Assembly (NCBI GenBank): GCA_964398055.1
Contig: CAYNLK010000040.1
Span: 1-56,346 of the forward strand
DNA length: 56,346 nucleotides
DNA from: CAYNLK01 sp964398055
Lineage (GTDB): Bacteria; Chloroflexota; Anaerolineae; 4572-78; J111
Direction of reading: 5' to 3'
Shown here: positions 8,138-16,101 of the stretch, one piece after another
How the letters are laid out: the number at the start of each line of letters is the position of its first letter
Numbering within the stretch: position 1 is the first letter of the stretch
Made by a program: the position numbers and the translations under genes
Notes under the pieces: generated by a model
Told to the model about the DNA's origin: nothing
The model's input: the letters and a program-made list of their open reading frames with translations, nothing else
Databases searched by the model: none

Positions 8138-8217
8138 ATTGCTGAAAAACGGTTCAATTATTCACAAAAAGTGATGCATAATCGAGTTCGGGGCGTAAAA
8201 TGATTGATATACCGTTC

Positions 8218-8246
8218 TTGTCAGTTCGGCCATGACATTCTAGAAT
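8218..8246 (+). promoter_or_regulatory. Promoter of the diadenylate cyclase gene (leaderless)
   Basis: TTGTCA (8218-8223), 17-bp spacer, TAGAAT (8241-8246). The ATG at 8254 is only 8 bp after the -10, so the mRNA would start at or next to the start codon. No Shine-Dalgarno sequence is visible, which agrees with leaderless translation. Confidence 0.55.
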
Positions 8247-8253
8247 AATACAT

Positions 8254-10392
8254 ATGATACCCTGGCAATCACTCGTTGACGAAACCTTGTTCCGTTTATC
8301 AGCCCTGACCTGGATCGATGCGCTCGATATCCTGCTGGTAACAATTTCTTTTTTCCTGCTGCTGCGCCTGATCCAGCGCAGCCGGGCGGCTATGTTATTG
8401 CGCGGCGTGCTGGTCTTAAGCGGCGTGCTGTTTATTGTTACGATTATTTTACCCCTGCCGGCCTTCGACTGGGTGGTGCGGGCGGCCATGTTGGCCATCT
8501 TGATTGTTACACCGATCATTTTTCAGCCAGAGCTGCGCCGTTTACTGGAACAAATCGGCCGCGGCACCGGGCTAACCTGGGAGGTGCGCCAGACCGTGGC
8601 CGAACAGACCGTGCCCAAAATCGTCCGGGCCGTCGAGAATATGTCGGCCAGCCAGACCGGGGCGCTGATTGCTCTGGAAGGAGATGTATCGCTCCATGAA
8701 ATTGTCGGCACCGGCGTCGCCATCGAAGGGCAAGTGACCAGTGAACTGTTGCAGTCGCTTTTTTATTCTAAGAATCCGCTTCACGATGGCGCCGTAATCT
8801 TACGGGCGGATCAAATTGTGGCCGCCGGCTGCGTGCTGCCGCTCACTCAACGCACCCCCTATTTTAGAAGGCGGCTGGGTACCCGTCATCGGGCGGCCAT
8901 TGGCTTGAGTGAGCTGACCGATGCCTTGGTTGTGGTGGTCAGTGAGGAGACCGGCGACATTTCAGTAGCCCACCAGGGCAACTTGCGGCGACCGCTGGAT
9001 GCAGCCAACCTGCGCAAGCATCTCTTTGAATTTTACACCCCCACCAATTTCTCCGGCCGTCATTCATCCTTGTGGGACCTGGTTCGCCTGAGTTGGCGAC
9101 GATTTTGGCAAAGTCCCCACAAACTGGCGTTCAGACAAATCTCTTCCAGTCTCAGCCTATTATTCATCTCGGTTTTGTTGGCATTGGCTACCTGGGCCTT
9201 TGTCATTCAACAAACGGATCCGGCCCAACTGGTTCGGCTGGAGAACATCCCGTTACAGGTGGAAGATCTGCCGCCCAATCTGGTTCTAATGCGCCAGCCG
9301 CCCGGTACCGTCGCCGCGCTCATTCAAACCACTGCCAGCCTGCGTCCAACCCTGGGCAGTCGTAGCTTTCAAGCCACGGTGTCGCTGGCTGGCCGGGAAC
9401 CGGGCGTTAAGCGTATTCCAGTGGAGGTTGACACCGACGCGCCGCAAGTCCGGATATTAAGTGTGGAACCGGCCGCCGTAGAAGTTGAACTGGTTTCAGT
9501 TGTTACCCACACTATGCCCATAGAGGTTGAACTTCTGGATCGCGAGGCGCTATCCCGGGCCTATCAACTGGTCGGCTCGCCGGAAGTAACCCCCCAGCAA
9601 GTCGAGATTGTCGGGCCGGAACCTTTGGTGGCGCAGGTCAATGAAGTTCAGGCGGCGATGTCATTGGCCAATGCCAGCACATCGCTGCGCGAAGTTCGCC
9701 CCCTTAGAGCCGTAGACGAGACGGGCCGAGAGATCACCAATCTTACCCTCCGGCCCGCTACAGCCCAGGTTAGCGTCAATATCCGGCGGCGAATTAACGC
9801 CCGCGACGTAGGTGTGCGCGTGGTGACTCAGGGCATTCCGGCGCCGGGCTACTGGATTAGAGACATCGAAGTGACTCCGGCCAGCGTGACTCTGCAAGCC
9901 AACCCGGAACAACTGGATCAAGTTGGCGGCTTTGTTGACACTTTACCGGTTGATTTAACCAACAGCGCCGGCGACATCACCTTACCCATCCCACTCGATT
10001 TGCCCGCCAGCGTGCAAGCTATCGACAGCAACGGCAGTGTGGCGAATACGGTCACAGTCAAGGTCAAGATAGCGCCCCGCCAGGGCAACCTGTCGGTTAA
10101 CCGGCGGGTGAAATTGATTGGGGCCGTTTCGGCCGGCAATTCGATCACGATTACGCCGCCGACGGTAACCGCAATTCTCAATGGACCGCTGCCGACCCTC
10201 AATGAAGTCGAGGCCGACCCGGAATTGATCCAGGTCCTGGTCAATGTGAGCGGGTTGGAAGCCGGTCAGAATGTGGTAACCCCCACCGTCATTGCCCCGG
10301 GAGACATCTCCTCCCAGGTAGTACCGCCCACACTCATTGTAACCCTGCCTACGAACGGTGAAAGCTCTGGCCAGGAATTATCCAACCAGTGA
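8254..10392 (+). CDS. cdaA: Diadenylate cyclase fused to YbbR domains (CdaA-CdaR fusion)
   Basis: Makes the second messenger c-di-AMP from two ATP. The protein has 712 residues. Three membrane helices come first (about residues 20-90), then a DAC domain (about 100-265) with the catalytic DGA (LHDGAVIL, about residue 177) and RHR (TRHRAAIGLSE, about residue 211) motifs. A further membrane helix (about 295-318) is followed by about 390 residues of YbbR-type repeats, predicted outside the membrane. In Firmicutes CdaA and its regulator CdaR (YbbR) are separate proteins from neighbouring genes, usually followed by glmM. Here both are one chain and no glmM follows. The 3' end overlaps the convergent gene by 15 bp. 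Confidence 0.9.
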   Translation: MIPWQSLVDETLFRLSALTWIDALDILLVTISFFLLLRLIQRSRAAMLLRGVLVLSGVLFIVTIILPLPAFDWVVRAAMLAILIVTPIIFQPELRRLLEQIGRGTGLTWEVRQTVAEQTVPKIVRAVENMSASQTGALIALEGDVSLHEIVGTGVAIEGQVTSELLQSLFYSKNPLHDGAVILRADQIVAAGCVLPLTQRTPYFRRRLGTRHRAAIGLSELTDALVVVVSEETGDISVAHQGNLRRPLDAANLRKHLFEFYTPTNFSGRHSSLWDLVRLSWRRFWQSPHKLAFRQISSSLSLLFISVLLALATWAFVIQQTDPAQLVRLENIPLQVEDLPPNLVLMRQPPGTVAALIQTTASLRPTLGSRSFQATVSLAGREPGVKRIPVEVDTDAPQVRILSVEPAAVEVELVSVVTHTMPIEVELLDREALSRAYQLVGSPEVTPQQVEIVGPEPLVAQVNEVQAAMSLANASTSLREVRPLRAVDETGREITNLTLRPATAQVSVNIRRRINARDVGVRVVTQGIPAPGYWIRDIEVTPASVTLQANPEQLDQVGGFVDTLPVDLTNSAGDITLPIPLDLPASVQAIDSNGSVANTVTVKVKIAPRQGNLSVNRRVKLIGAVSAGNSITITPPTVTAILNGPLPTLNEVEADPELIQVLVNVSGLEAGQNVVTPTVIAPGDISSQVVPPTLIVTLPTNGESSGQELSNQ

Positions 10393-11412
10393 CTCGGCGG
10401 GGAGTAACAAAACCTTGCCCTGGGTCATCCCGCCAACGTACTGGTGCAGCCCCTCGACTGCCTGAGCCAACGGTAGTTGAGCCTGCACCTCGGTGGCCAG
10501 CGCGTCAGCCAGCCGCGACTGGATTTGCCAGCCGGCGTAGAGTAGGCCCAGCAGCCCCAGGCGCGGCCGCCAGCGGCTTAGCCAGAAGCCGCGCAGGCGC
10601 TGCTGTTTAAAAATAAGCAGGCCGGCGTTGACCTGGCAGGCCGTATTCGACAGGGAGCCATACACCATCACCTCTGCCCGGCGGGGCATGGCTTGTAACA
10701 GCCGCCCGGTCAGCTCGCCGGCCACCGCATCCAGGGCCAGCGTTACCCCCAACCGGCGACAGACCGCCTGAAGTTGCTCGTCAAAATCGGGTTGGTGGAG
10801 GCTGAGGACGTGTTCGGCGCCCAAAGACCGGAGCAGCTCTACTTGCTCCTGACGGCGCACGATGTTAACCAACTGCAGCCCAAACTCTTGCCCCAGCCGA
10901 AACAACATCCGGCCCACCGCCCCGGCGGCGGCAGTTTGAACAATGGCGCGGTGGCCCGCCCGTCGGGCCAGGTCGATCATGGCCCAGGCGGTGAGCGGAT
11001 TGATCAGCATCATCGCCCCTTGCTGATCGGTGACGCTTTGGCGCAGTGGAATGCAGCGATGGGGCGCGGTGACCATATACTCTGCCCAGGCCCCATCACC
11101 GTTGTCCAGGGCCGTACAGGCTACCCGCCGCCCCACCAGTAACCGCGCCAGCAGCCCACCCCCGGAGGCTACTACCGTGCCGCTGCCCTCCCAGCCGGGA
11201 ACGGTCGGCAAAGGGCGATGGACGCCGTACCGGCCGCTCATAAAGGCCAGATCGGCCGGGTTGATCGGCGAGGCAGCTATCTTCACCAACACCTGTCCCC
11301 GTTCTGGCCGGGGCAGTGGTTTTTCAACCAGGCGCAAACCCGTACGCCAGCCGTCATAACTGTGCAATTCCAGGGCGCGCATGGTGGATCGAGCAATTGT
11401 ATCAACTTGCAT
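10378..11412 (-). CDS. MDR-family NAD(P)H quinone reductase / zinc-free alcohol dehydrogenase-like oxidoreductase
   Basis: Medium-chain dehydrogenase/reductase of 344 residues: GroES-like N-terminal domain (GQVLVKIAASPINPADLAFMSGRYG, then PTVPGWEGSGTVV) and a Rossmann domain (IVQTAAAGAVGRMLFRLGQEFG, about residues 157-178). No catalytic zinc ligand set is seen, so it belongs with the quinone reductase/enoyl reductase branch. Start ATG 11412 has GGAGG six bases upstream; a TTG one codon earlier is possible. The substrate is not determinable. Its last codons overlap the end of the convergent cdaA gene. Confidence 0.8.
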   Translation of the reverse strand: MQVDTIARSTMRALELHSYDGWRTGLRLVEKPLPRPERGQVLVKIAASPINPADLAFMSGRYGVHRPLPTVPGWEGSGTVVASGGGLLARLLVGRRVACTALDNGDGAWAEYMVTAPHRCIPLRQSVTDQQGAMMLINPLTAWAMIDLARRAGHRAIVQTAAAGAVGRMLFRLGQEFGLQLVNIVRRQEQVELLRSLGAEHVLSLHQPDFDEQLQAVCRRLGVTLALDAVAGELTGRLLQAMPRRAEVMVYGSLSNTACQVNAGLLIFKQQRLRGFWLSRWRPRLGLLGLLYAGWQIQSRLADALATEVQAQLPLAQAVEGLHQYVGGMTQGKVLLLPAESLVG

Positions 11413-11727
11413 CAAGCGCCTCCATCACGTATGCCAATTGGCAGATGGCTCGACTGCGCCATTTGACCGAAGCCGGCGGTCAAAAAACCAGCCGGGCGGA
11501 TAAGCCGGAATCGGCCTTCAGGCGGATGTATCACCGGGCCACCTGTGCTACAATTAATGATGAAGTAGGCGGAGCAACCGCCGGCCGTGGGTTTGGCAAG
11601 GGCTTAACGCCAGAGCCAAATCGCTTACCTGACCGGTGGTCTGCAACAAAGTGTGGTATGATGGGCCAATAGCCGTTTGCTGGCTAATATTTGTCAGTTT
11701 CGCCTTAGAAAGTGAGATGGTGAGGCC
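11413..11727. other. Intergenic region between divergent genes
   Basis: No gene is supported. Two TATAAT-like hexamers occur (TACAAT at 11549-11554 and TATGAT at 11657-11662, the latter preceded by TGG). Neither has a convincing -35, so promoters are only possible. Confidence 0.35.
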
Positions 11728-12051
11728 TTGAAACATCTATTGAAAATAATCGTGGTGGGCGTAGTGATCTGGCTGTTGAGCCTGATTTGGCTCGATCTCA
11801 ATATGTTTCTGATGTCGCCGCTGGTTATGGGGGTGGTGGTGGGGATGCTGCCGGCCTACCTTTTGGGACGTCTTCTCACCCAAATCTATCATTCTCAAAC
11901 GACCCAACCCCTTGCTCAGCCGTTCCGTCCCACTCATTCCAACCCGGCCCAACCAGCGTCAGAGCTTGCGGTTGGACCCACCCGCCCCAACCGGGCGTTG
12001 AACCGCCAGGATCGAGCCGCCAACCCTACCCGCCCTATGCCCGTACTGTAG
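11728..12051 (+). CDS. Hypothetical small membrane protein
   Basis: A 107-residue protein with two hydrophobic helices (about residues 5-21 and 26-48) and a polar, Pro/Asn/Arg-rich tail likely in the cytoplasm. The start is probably TTG 11728, preceded by GAGG. In-frame alternatives are absent because of a stop just upstream. I do not recognise a family. The gene ends where a run of GACCGCC-type heptads begins. Confidence 0.5.
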   Translation: MKHLLKIIVVGVVIWLLSLIWLDLNMFLMSPLVMGVVVGMLPAYLLGRLLTQIYHSQTTQPLAQPFRPTHSNPAQPASELAVGPTRPNRALNRQDRAANPTRPMPVL

Positions 12052-12053
12052 TT

Positions 12054-12109
12054 GACCGCCGACGGCCGACCGCAGACCGCCGATAGCCGACGACAGAGTG
12101 CCGACGATG
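12054..12109. repeat. Heptad-phased repeat (GACCGCC type)
   Basis: Eight consecutive 7-mers of the form GA(C/T/G)-N-(G/A)-C-(C/A), for example GACCGCC, GACGGCC and GATAGCC. It starts right after the small membrane protein gene. The sequence differs from the neighbouring ACCTGCN array but the period is the same. Confidence 0.8.
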
Positions 12110-12142
12110 GATCAACGGCAAACCACTTGCAACCCCCGCTTC

Positions 12143-12226
12143 GCCTGCCACCTGCACCCTGCCACTTACTACCTGCCACCTGCCACTTGCTACCTGCTAC
12201 CTGCACTCTGCACCCTGCCACCCGTA
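12143..12226. repeat. Heptad-phased repeat (ACCTGCN type)
   Basis: Twelve consecutive 7-mers (ACCTGCC, ACCTGCA, ACTTGCT, CCCTGCC and relatives) keep strict phase. The array overlaps the 3' end of the minus-strand dehydrogenase-like gene and encodes its last residues. Confidence 0.85.
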
Positions 12227-13374
12227 ACTTCAAACCGAATATTAAGGGCTGCCAACTCGGCGACCAAACGGTCAAACAAAGGGCCGGTGATAAGCTGTTC
12301 CGGCGACAGCAGGCCGCGCCCCTGAATCTCCCCGCGAGCGATCATCCGGGCCACAATGGCCCCGGTAAAGGCGGTTGTCCGGGCCATCGAGGTGAAGCCG
12401 GTGGCGTCATCATAGCGGTCGATCATCTCGGCCCGGTAGTGGGCCGGTGAACCGCCCTGCTCGCCGCTAACCTCAACCCGGAAGAGGGTCAGGTCTCGCT
12501 CACCCTCGGCCAGTTTAACCTGCGGGTAAAGCACGGCATCAACCACCTTTTTGGGCGTAACCCTGACCCCGTCGACCTCCACCGGCTTTTGACTCAATAA
12601 GCCCAACTCCCGGAGAACGGAAACTTTGGCCGCATACCCCGGCCAGCGGATCGTCTTCTGGGTACCGTGCGACAAGCCGCGCAGCGCCGGCAGCTCCAGC
12701 AGCCAGGGCATAAAATTCTCCTGCCAGGCCTCACACTCGCCTACCCCGGCAAAGTCGACCCGTTCGACCGCCGTGTAACGCGGCGCCAACTTCAGTTCGC
12801 CTTGCTCAACCACATAGCCGGGCTGGTCGCGCAGCGGCAACTGCCGCCCGCCAAAAACAATCTTGTAACCCAGCGGCGAGGCCGGCTTTTCCGGGATACC
12901 GCCGCACTTGATGTGCAGTTCGGTTACCCGGTCGAGCTGCTCGGCCAGATGGCGAGCCCAAATCTCGGTCAACCCCGGTTCGACCCCGCAGCCCAAAACA
13001 ATGAGTCCAGCGGCGGCCTCAATTTCTGGCCGCAGGGCCGCCGCCTCAGCCTCGCTGGGGCGGGTGAGATCAACCAGCGGCGCGCCAGCCTGGAGCGCGG
13101 CCCGAATTGCCAGCGGGCTGACCGTCCGGGGCAGCGCGGCCACGACTGCTTCGAATTTGGCCATTAGCTCGATGGCGGCAGCCTGGTTGTGCAAATCCAG
13201 CCGCACCACGCCCAGTTTACCTCCCTGCGTTGCGCCGACAAATTTCTTGAGCGCGCTCTCCAACTGCGCTTGATCCCAATCGGCCAGGACCACCTGGGCG
13301 ACCGCCGGATCGGAGGCAGCATTGTAGGCGGCAGCCGGCCCCATCAAGCCACTACCCAGCACCAGGATTTTCAT
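12190..13374 (-). CDS. Saccharopine dehydrogenase-family oxidoreductase
   Basis: NAD(P)-dependent oxidoreductase of 394 residues. The Rossmann nucleotide-binding start is ILVLGSGLMGPAAAYNA (residues 3-19), followed by VVLADWDQAQLE. The family segment GVEPGLTEIWARHLAEQ is around residue 130. The closest functional analogue I can suggest is lysine 6-dehydrogenase or another saccharopine-reductase-like enzyme, not certain. The C-terminus (about the last 12 residues, GGRVQSAGSR) is translated from ACCTGCN heptad repeats, so the original end of the gene was probably replaced. The start overlaps the PhzF gene stop by 4 bp, which indicates translational coupling. Confidence 0.75.
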   Translation of the reverse strand: MKILVLGSGLMGPAAAYNAASDPAVAQVVLADWDQAQLESALKKFVGATQGGKLGVVRLDLHNQAAAIELMAKFEAVVAALPRTVSPLAIRAALQAGAPLVDLTRPSEAEAAALRPEIEAAAGLIVLGCGVEPGLTEIWARHLAEQLDRVTELHIKCGGIPEKPASPLGYKIVFGGRQLPLRDQPGYVVEQGELKLAPRYTAVERVDFAGVGECEAWQENFMPWLLELPALRGLSHGTQKTIRWPGYAAKVSVLRELGLLSQKPVEVDGVRVTPKKVVDAVLYPQVKLAEGERDLTLFRVEVSGEQGGSPAHYRAEMIDRYDDATGFTSMARTTAFTGAIVARMIARGEIQGRGLLSPEQLITGPLFDRLVAELAALNIRFEVTGGRVQSAGSR

Positions 13375-14159
13375 AACAGCTCTCCTCGCAGCACTGTGAC
13401 CGCCTGCCCGCCCAAATAGACCCGCTCGCCGGCCGGACGAACCCGGACGACCCCGCCTCTGGCCGAAGCCTGGTAGGCCAACAATTCATTTTTGTTGAGC
13501 CGAGACTGCCAGAATGGACCGAGGCAGCAGTGGGCCGAGCCGGTTACCGGATCCTCGTCTATGCCAACATTGGGCGCAAAGAAGCGCGAGACAAAATCAA
13601 AGCCGGGGCGAGCAGCCGGGGCAGTTACAATCAAACCCCGGTGCGGAATGGACCGAAGCAGACTCAGCTCGGGCTGGATATGCTGCACAGCCGCCTCAGT
13701 ATCGACCAGGACTAGATAGTCCAGCCGATTCTTACCAACATAGGTGGGGTTGAGGCCAAGCGCCGCAGCCAGTTGGGCCGGCGGCTCCACGGGCGACTCC
13801 GGCTCGGCCGGAAAATCAAGCTCGATCCAGTCGCCCTGGCGACGAGCCGTGAGCAGGCCGCTCTTGGTGAAGAAGCGGGCCGGGGTCTCCGGCGAGAGCT
13901 GGCCGGTTTCCCACAGCACGTGGGCGCTGGCCAGGGTGGCGTGGCCGCACAAGTCGACCTCAGTGGCCGGGGTAAACCAGCGCAAGTTGAAGCCGTCGGC
14001 TTGCGGATACAAAAAAGCCGTTTCCGACAGGTTCATCTCCCGGGCCACCTGCTGCATCCAAAGTTCCGGGGCCGGTTCCGCTAAAACACACACGGCTGCC
14101 GGATTGCCGGCAAAGGGTTGATTGGTAAAGGCATCAACTTGAATAATAATTTGTCCCAT
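13371..14159 (-). CDS. PhzF-family isomerase/epimerase
   Basis: 262 residues with the PhzF N-terminus VDAFTNQPFAGNPAAVCVL, the catalytic-Glu segment MNLSETAFLYP, FTPATEVDLCGHATLA (hallmark), and in the second half DEDPVTGSAHCCLGPFW. The family is a diaminopimelate-epimerase-like fold that catalyses proton transfers; PhzF itself acts in phenazine synthesis. No phenazine genes are nearby, so the role is probably amino-acid metabolism. Coupling to the downstream saccharopine-dehydrogenase-like gene suggests a shared amino-acid substrate. Confidence 0.85.
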   Translation of the reverse strand: MGQIIIQVDAFTNQPFAGNPAAVCVLAEPAPELWMQQVAREMNLSETAFLYPQADGFNLRWFTPATEVDLCGHATLASAHVLWETGQLSPETPARFFTKSGLLTARRQGDWIELDFPAEPESPVEPPAQLAAALGLNPTYVGKNRLDYLVLVDTEAAVQHIQPELSLLRSIPHRGLIVTAPAARPGFDFVSRFFAPNVGIDEDPVTGSAHCCLGPFWQSRLNKNELLAYQASARGGVVRVRPAGERVYLGGQAVTVLRGELL

Positions 14160-14231
14160 CGGGCTACTCCTTAAAATTAGTAGAGCTTGGCGAAAACGAG
14201 ACGCGGCAATTTATGGCATCCCCTCGTTTCA

Positions 14232-14326
14232 TTACCCGACATTCTACCCTGTGTAGGGGCAGACCTTGTGTCTGTCCCATAGGGCGACCACAAGGGGTTG
14301 CCCCTACACGTGATTTTGTCGGGTAA
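14232..14326. repeat. Nested palindromic dispersed element
   Basis: An outer inverted repeat TTACCCGAC (14232-14240) / GTCGGGTAA (14318-14326) encloses an inner perfect 11-bp repeat GTGTAGGGGCA (14251-14261) / TGCCCCTACAC (14299-14309). The TAGGGGC...GCCCCTA core recurs at 18415-18442. It sits between the PhzF and EamA genes. Confidence 0.65.
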
Positions 14327-14332
14327 CGAGAA

Positions 14333-15235
14333 TCAGGCCAAAAACAGCAGCGCCACGCCCATTACGGCCACCAACGTGCCGATGATCGCTCGCCCACTGA
14401 TCTGCTCCTTGAAAACATAGCGGCCAATGGGCAGCAAAAAGATCGGCGGCAGGGCCATTAAGGTGCTGGCAATACCAACCTGGGTCAGTTGAATCGCCAC
14501 CAGCGACATCCAAACGCCGAGAAACGGGCCGGTTAAGGCCCCACCCATAATCGTCAGCGTGGCCTGGGGCCGGCTGCCCAAGCGCCGTAGAGTTGGGCCG
14601 GCCTGGCCCCGGAGCAGGGTGAAGCTCCACATCACCAGCATAGCCACCAACATGCGGATGAAGTTGCCCGAGAGCGCCGGAAAATCACCCCCCAGCCCTT
14701 TTTTAGCCAGGATTAAACCCAGGGCCTGCCCACCGGCCGCGCCCAGGCCAAACAAAATGCCCCATAAGTAGTTGGGATTCTCAGTCTGTTGGCTATGCCC
14801 GCCGGTCCGTTCCAGAACCACCCAGGCAATCCCCCCCACAGTCAACAAAACGCCGGCAATCTGGTTGGCCGCCAGGGTTTCACCTAAAAAAATCCAGGCC
14901 AGCAGGGTGCTCATCACCGGCACCGAACTCATCATCAGCATGCCCAACCGCGGCCCAATCCATACGTAAGATTGAAACAGAAAAGCATCACCCAAAACCA
15001 GGCCGATGACGCCCGACAGTCCCAACCAGAACCAGCGTTCCGGTTCGGCCTTGAAGGGCAGGGGAGTAGCCAGCAGCCAATGGGTCAGAGTCAAAAAGAT
15101 GGTCGCCATAATCAAGCGCAGGCGATTGAGCGTAACCGACCCAACCTGCCGTCCGGCCAGGGTAAAGAAGATCGAGGTGAACGACCAGCAGAGCGCGGTC
15201 GTGAGCGCGGCTATCTCGCCGAGGTAGGTCATCAA
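14333..15235 (-). CDS. EamA/DMT-family membrane transporter
   Basis: 300 residues with about ten hydrophobic helices in two similar halves (EamA repeats). The first half includes FTSIFFTLAGRQVGSVTLNRLR and the loop SYVWIGPRLGMLMMSSVPVMSTLLAWIFLGE. The second half ends ALPPIFLLPIGRYVFKEQ. These are typical signatures of drug/metabolite exporters of the inner membrane. The substrate cannot be predicted. It lies upstream of the PhzF pair on the same strand, separated by a palindromic repeat. Confidence 0.87.
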   Translation of the reverse strand: MMTYLGEIAALTTALCWSFTSIFFTLAGRQVGSVTLNRLRLIMATIFLTLTHWLLATPLPFKAEPERWFWLGLSGVIGLVLGDAFLFQSYVWIGPRLGMLMMSSVPVMSTLLAWIFLGETLAANQIAGVLLTVGGIAWVVLERTGGHSQQTENPNYLWGILFGLGAAGGQALGLILAKKGLGGDFPALSGNFIRMLVAMLVMWSFTLLRGQAGPTLRRLGSRPQATLTIMGGALTGPFLGVWMSLVAIQLTQVGIASTLMALPPIFLLPIGRYVFKEQISGRAIIGTLVAVMGVALLFLA

Positions 15236-15245
15236 TTACGGCAGG

Positions 15246-15611
15246 TCATAGTTCGTTATCGTCAAACTCACCAGCGTCGATTTCGGCTTCATCGACCTCA
15301 AAGGTTTCAGCCAGGATGGCCTGGGCCTGCTCGGCCAAAGGCTCAGGCACCAGCACTTTGGCCGAACCGAGCGGCCCAACCGTCAACCCCATGACCATGC
15401 CAATGGCTTCTTGTTGGACCACCACCGGAATCCCTTCGCTTTCCAGCCGGCCCTTGATTACCAGGGCTTCGCCGGGGTTAAGATTGGCGCCAATTGCCAC
15501 CCAGGGCGTTGCGCGGCTACCGCCAGACGTAGCGGTTGAAATCTTGGCTCTGTTTTTGTTGTTGTCTTCACCCAACCAGGGGATGGCGTTATCAATGGTG
15601 TCGGCCATCAT
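15246..15611 (-). CDS. DUF2007-like putative signal-transducing protein
   Basis: 121 residues. The central segment (WVAIGANLNPGEALVIKGRLESEGIPVVVQ, then GSAKVLVPEPLAEQAQAIL) has the beta-alpha-beta pattern of DUF2007 domains, which also occur fused to regulatory proteins. The tail is strongly acidic. The start is ATG 15611 or the adjacent ATG 15608; AGAGG lies upstream of both. The function is unknown. It lies 10 bp upstream of the EamA gene and is probably cotranscribed. Confidence 0.6.
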   Translation of the reverse strand: MMADTIDNAIPWLGEDNNKNRAKISTATSGGSRATPWVAIGANLNPGEALVIKGRLESEGIPVVVQQEAIGMVMGLTVGPLGSAKVLVPEPLAEQAQAILAETFEVDEAEIDAGEFDDNEL

Positions 15612-15661
15612 TTGCCTCTGTCAGCTAAATATGTGGGGATGATTATACCACAAAGTCCCCC

Positions 15662-15697
15662 GGGTTTGTCCAAATTTGTTAGATTTGGGACGGACCC
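15662..15697. repeat. Short imperfect palindrome
   Basis: GGGTTTGTCC...GGACGGACCC, a 36-bp imperfect inverted repeat. Its ends resemble the GGGTCTGTCC ends of the 7999-8137 element. It may be a degenerate relative or simply a terminator-like hairpin. Confidence 0.4.
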
Positions 15698-15704
15698 AAC
15701 AATT

Positions 15705-15733
15705 TTGTTGAAATGCCCAATCTCTTCTATAAT
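15705..15733 (+). promoter_or_regulatory. Promoter of secG
   Basis: TTGTTG (15705-15710), 17-bp spacer and a perfect TATAAT (15728-15733), leaving a 5' leader of about 50 nt to secG. Confidence 0.5.
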
Positions 15734-15791
15734 TACTTTGGTACTCAAAAAATAACCAAACAGATCATAATTACGAAACAGGAGTCTAACT

Positions 15792-16013
15792 TTGGTTGTC
15801 GCGCTGCACATTATTCAGGTGATCGTTTCAATTGCAATCATTGCCCTGGTACTATTACAGGCCAAGGGGGCCGGCCTGGGCGGTATCTTTGGCGGCGACG
15901 GAGGCATTTACCGCACCCGCCGCGGGGTCGAAAAAACCTTATACCAGTCGACTATTGGTTTGTCTCTTTTCTTCTTTTTTATTTCGTTGATTTCGGTCAT
16001 TGTTGCCAGCTAG
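15792..16013 (+). CDS. secG: Protein translocase subunit SecG
   Basis: Small integral subunit of the SecYEG channel in the cytoplasmic membrane. It has 73 residues and two membrane helices (about 4-22 and 53-71) joined by the conserved loop LLQAKGAGLGGIFGGDGGIYRTRRGVEK. The start is TTG 15792, placed by CAGGAGT (15779-15785). It is followed by the peptide-binding protein gene on the same strand. Confidence 0.93.
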   Translation: MVVALHIIQVIVSIAIIALVLLQAKGAGLGGIFGGDGGIYRTRRGVEKTLYQSTIGLSLFFFFISLISVIVAS

Positions 16014-16101
16014 GTATCGAGCACAGTGATCGAGTCTGCCAGGATGGCGGCTCTACAGACTTTGCCCTACGCCGGTCCTGGATGACCAAAGAATCAACTC
16101 A

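Noticed and set aside
12054..12226. Heptad arrays considered as CRISPR or ordinary microsatellites
   Set aside because: There is no repeat-spacer structure; the period is 7 bp with drifting sequence, unlike CRISPR and unlike a pure tandem repeat.
16014..16101. Possible tRNA between secG and the binding-protein gene
   Set aside because: No cloverleaf with T-arm consensus could be drawn.
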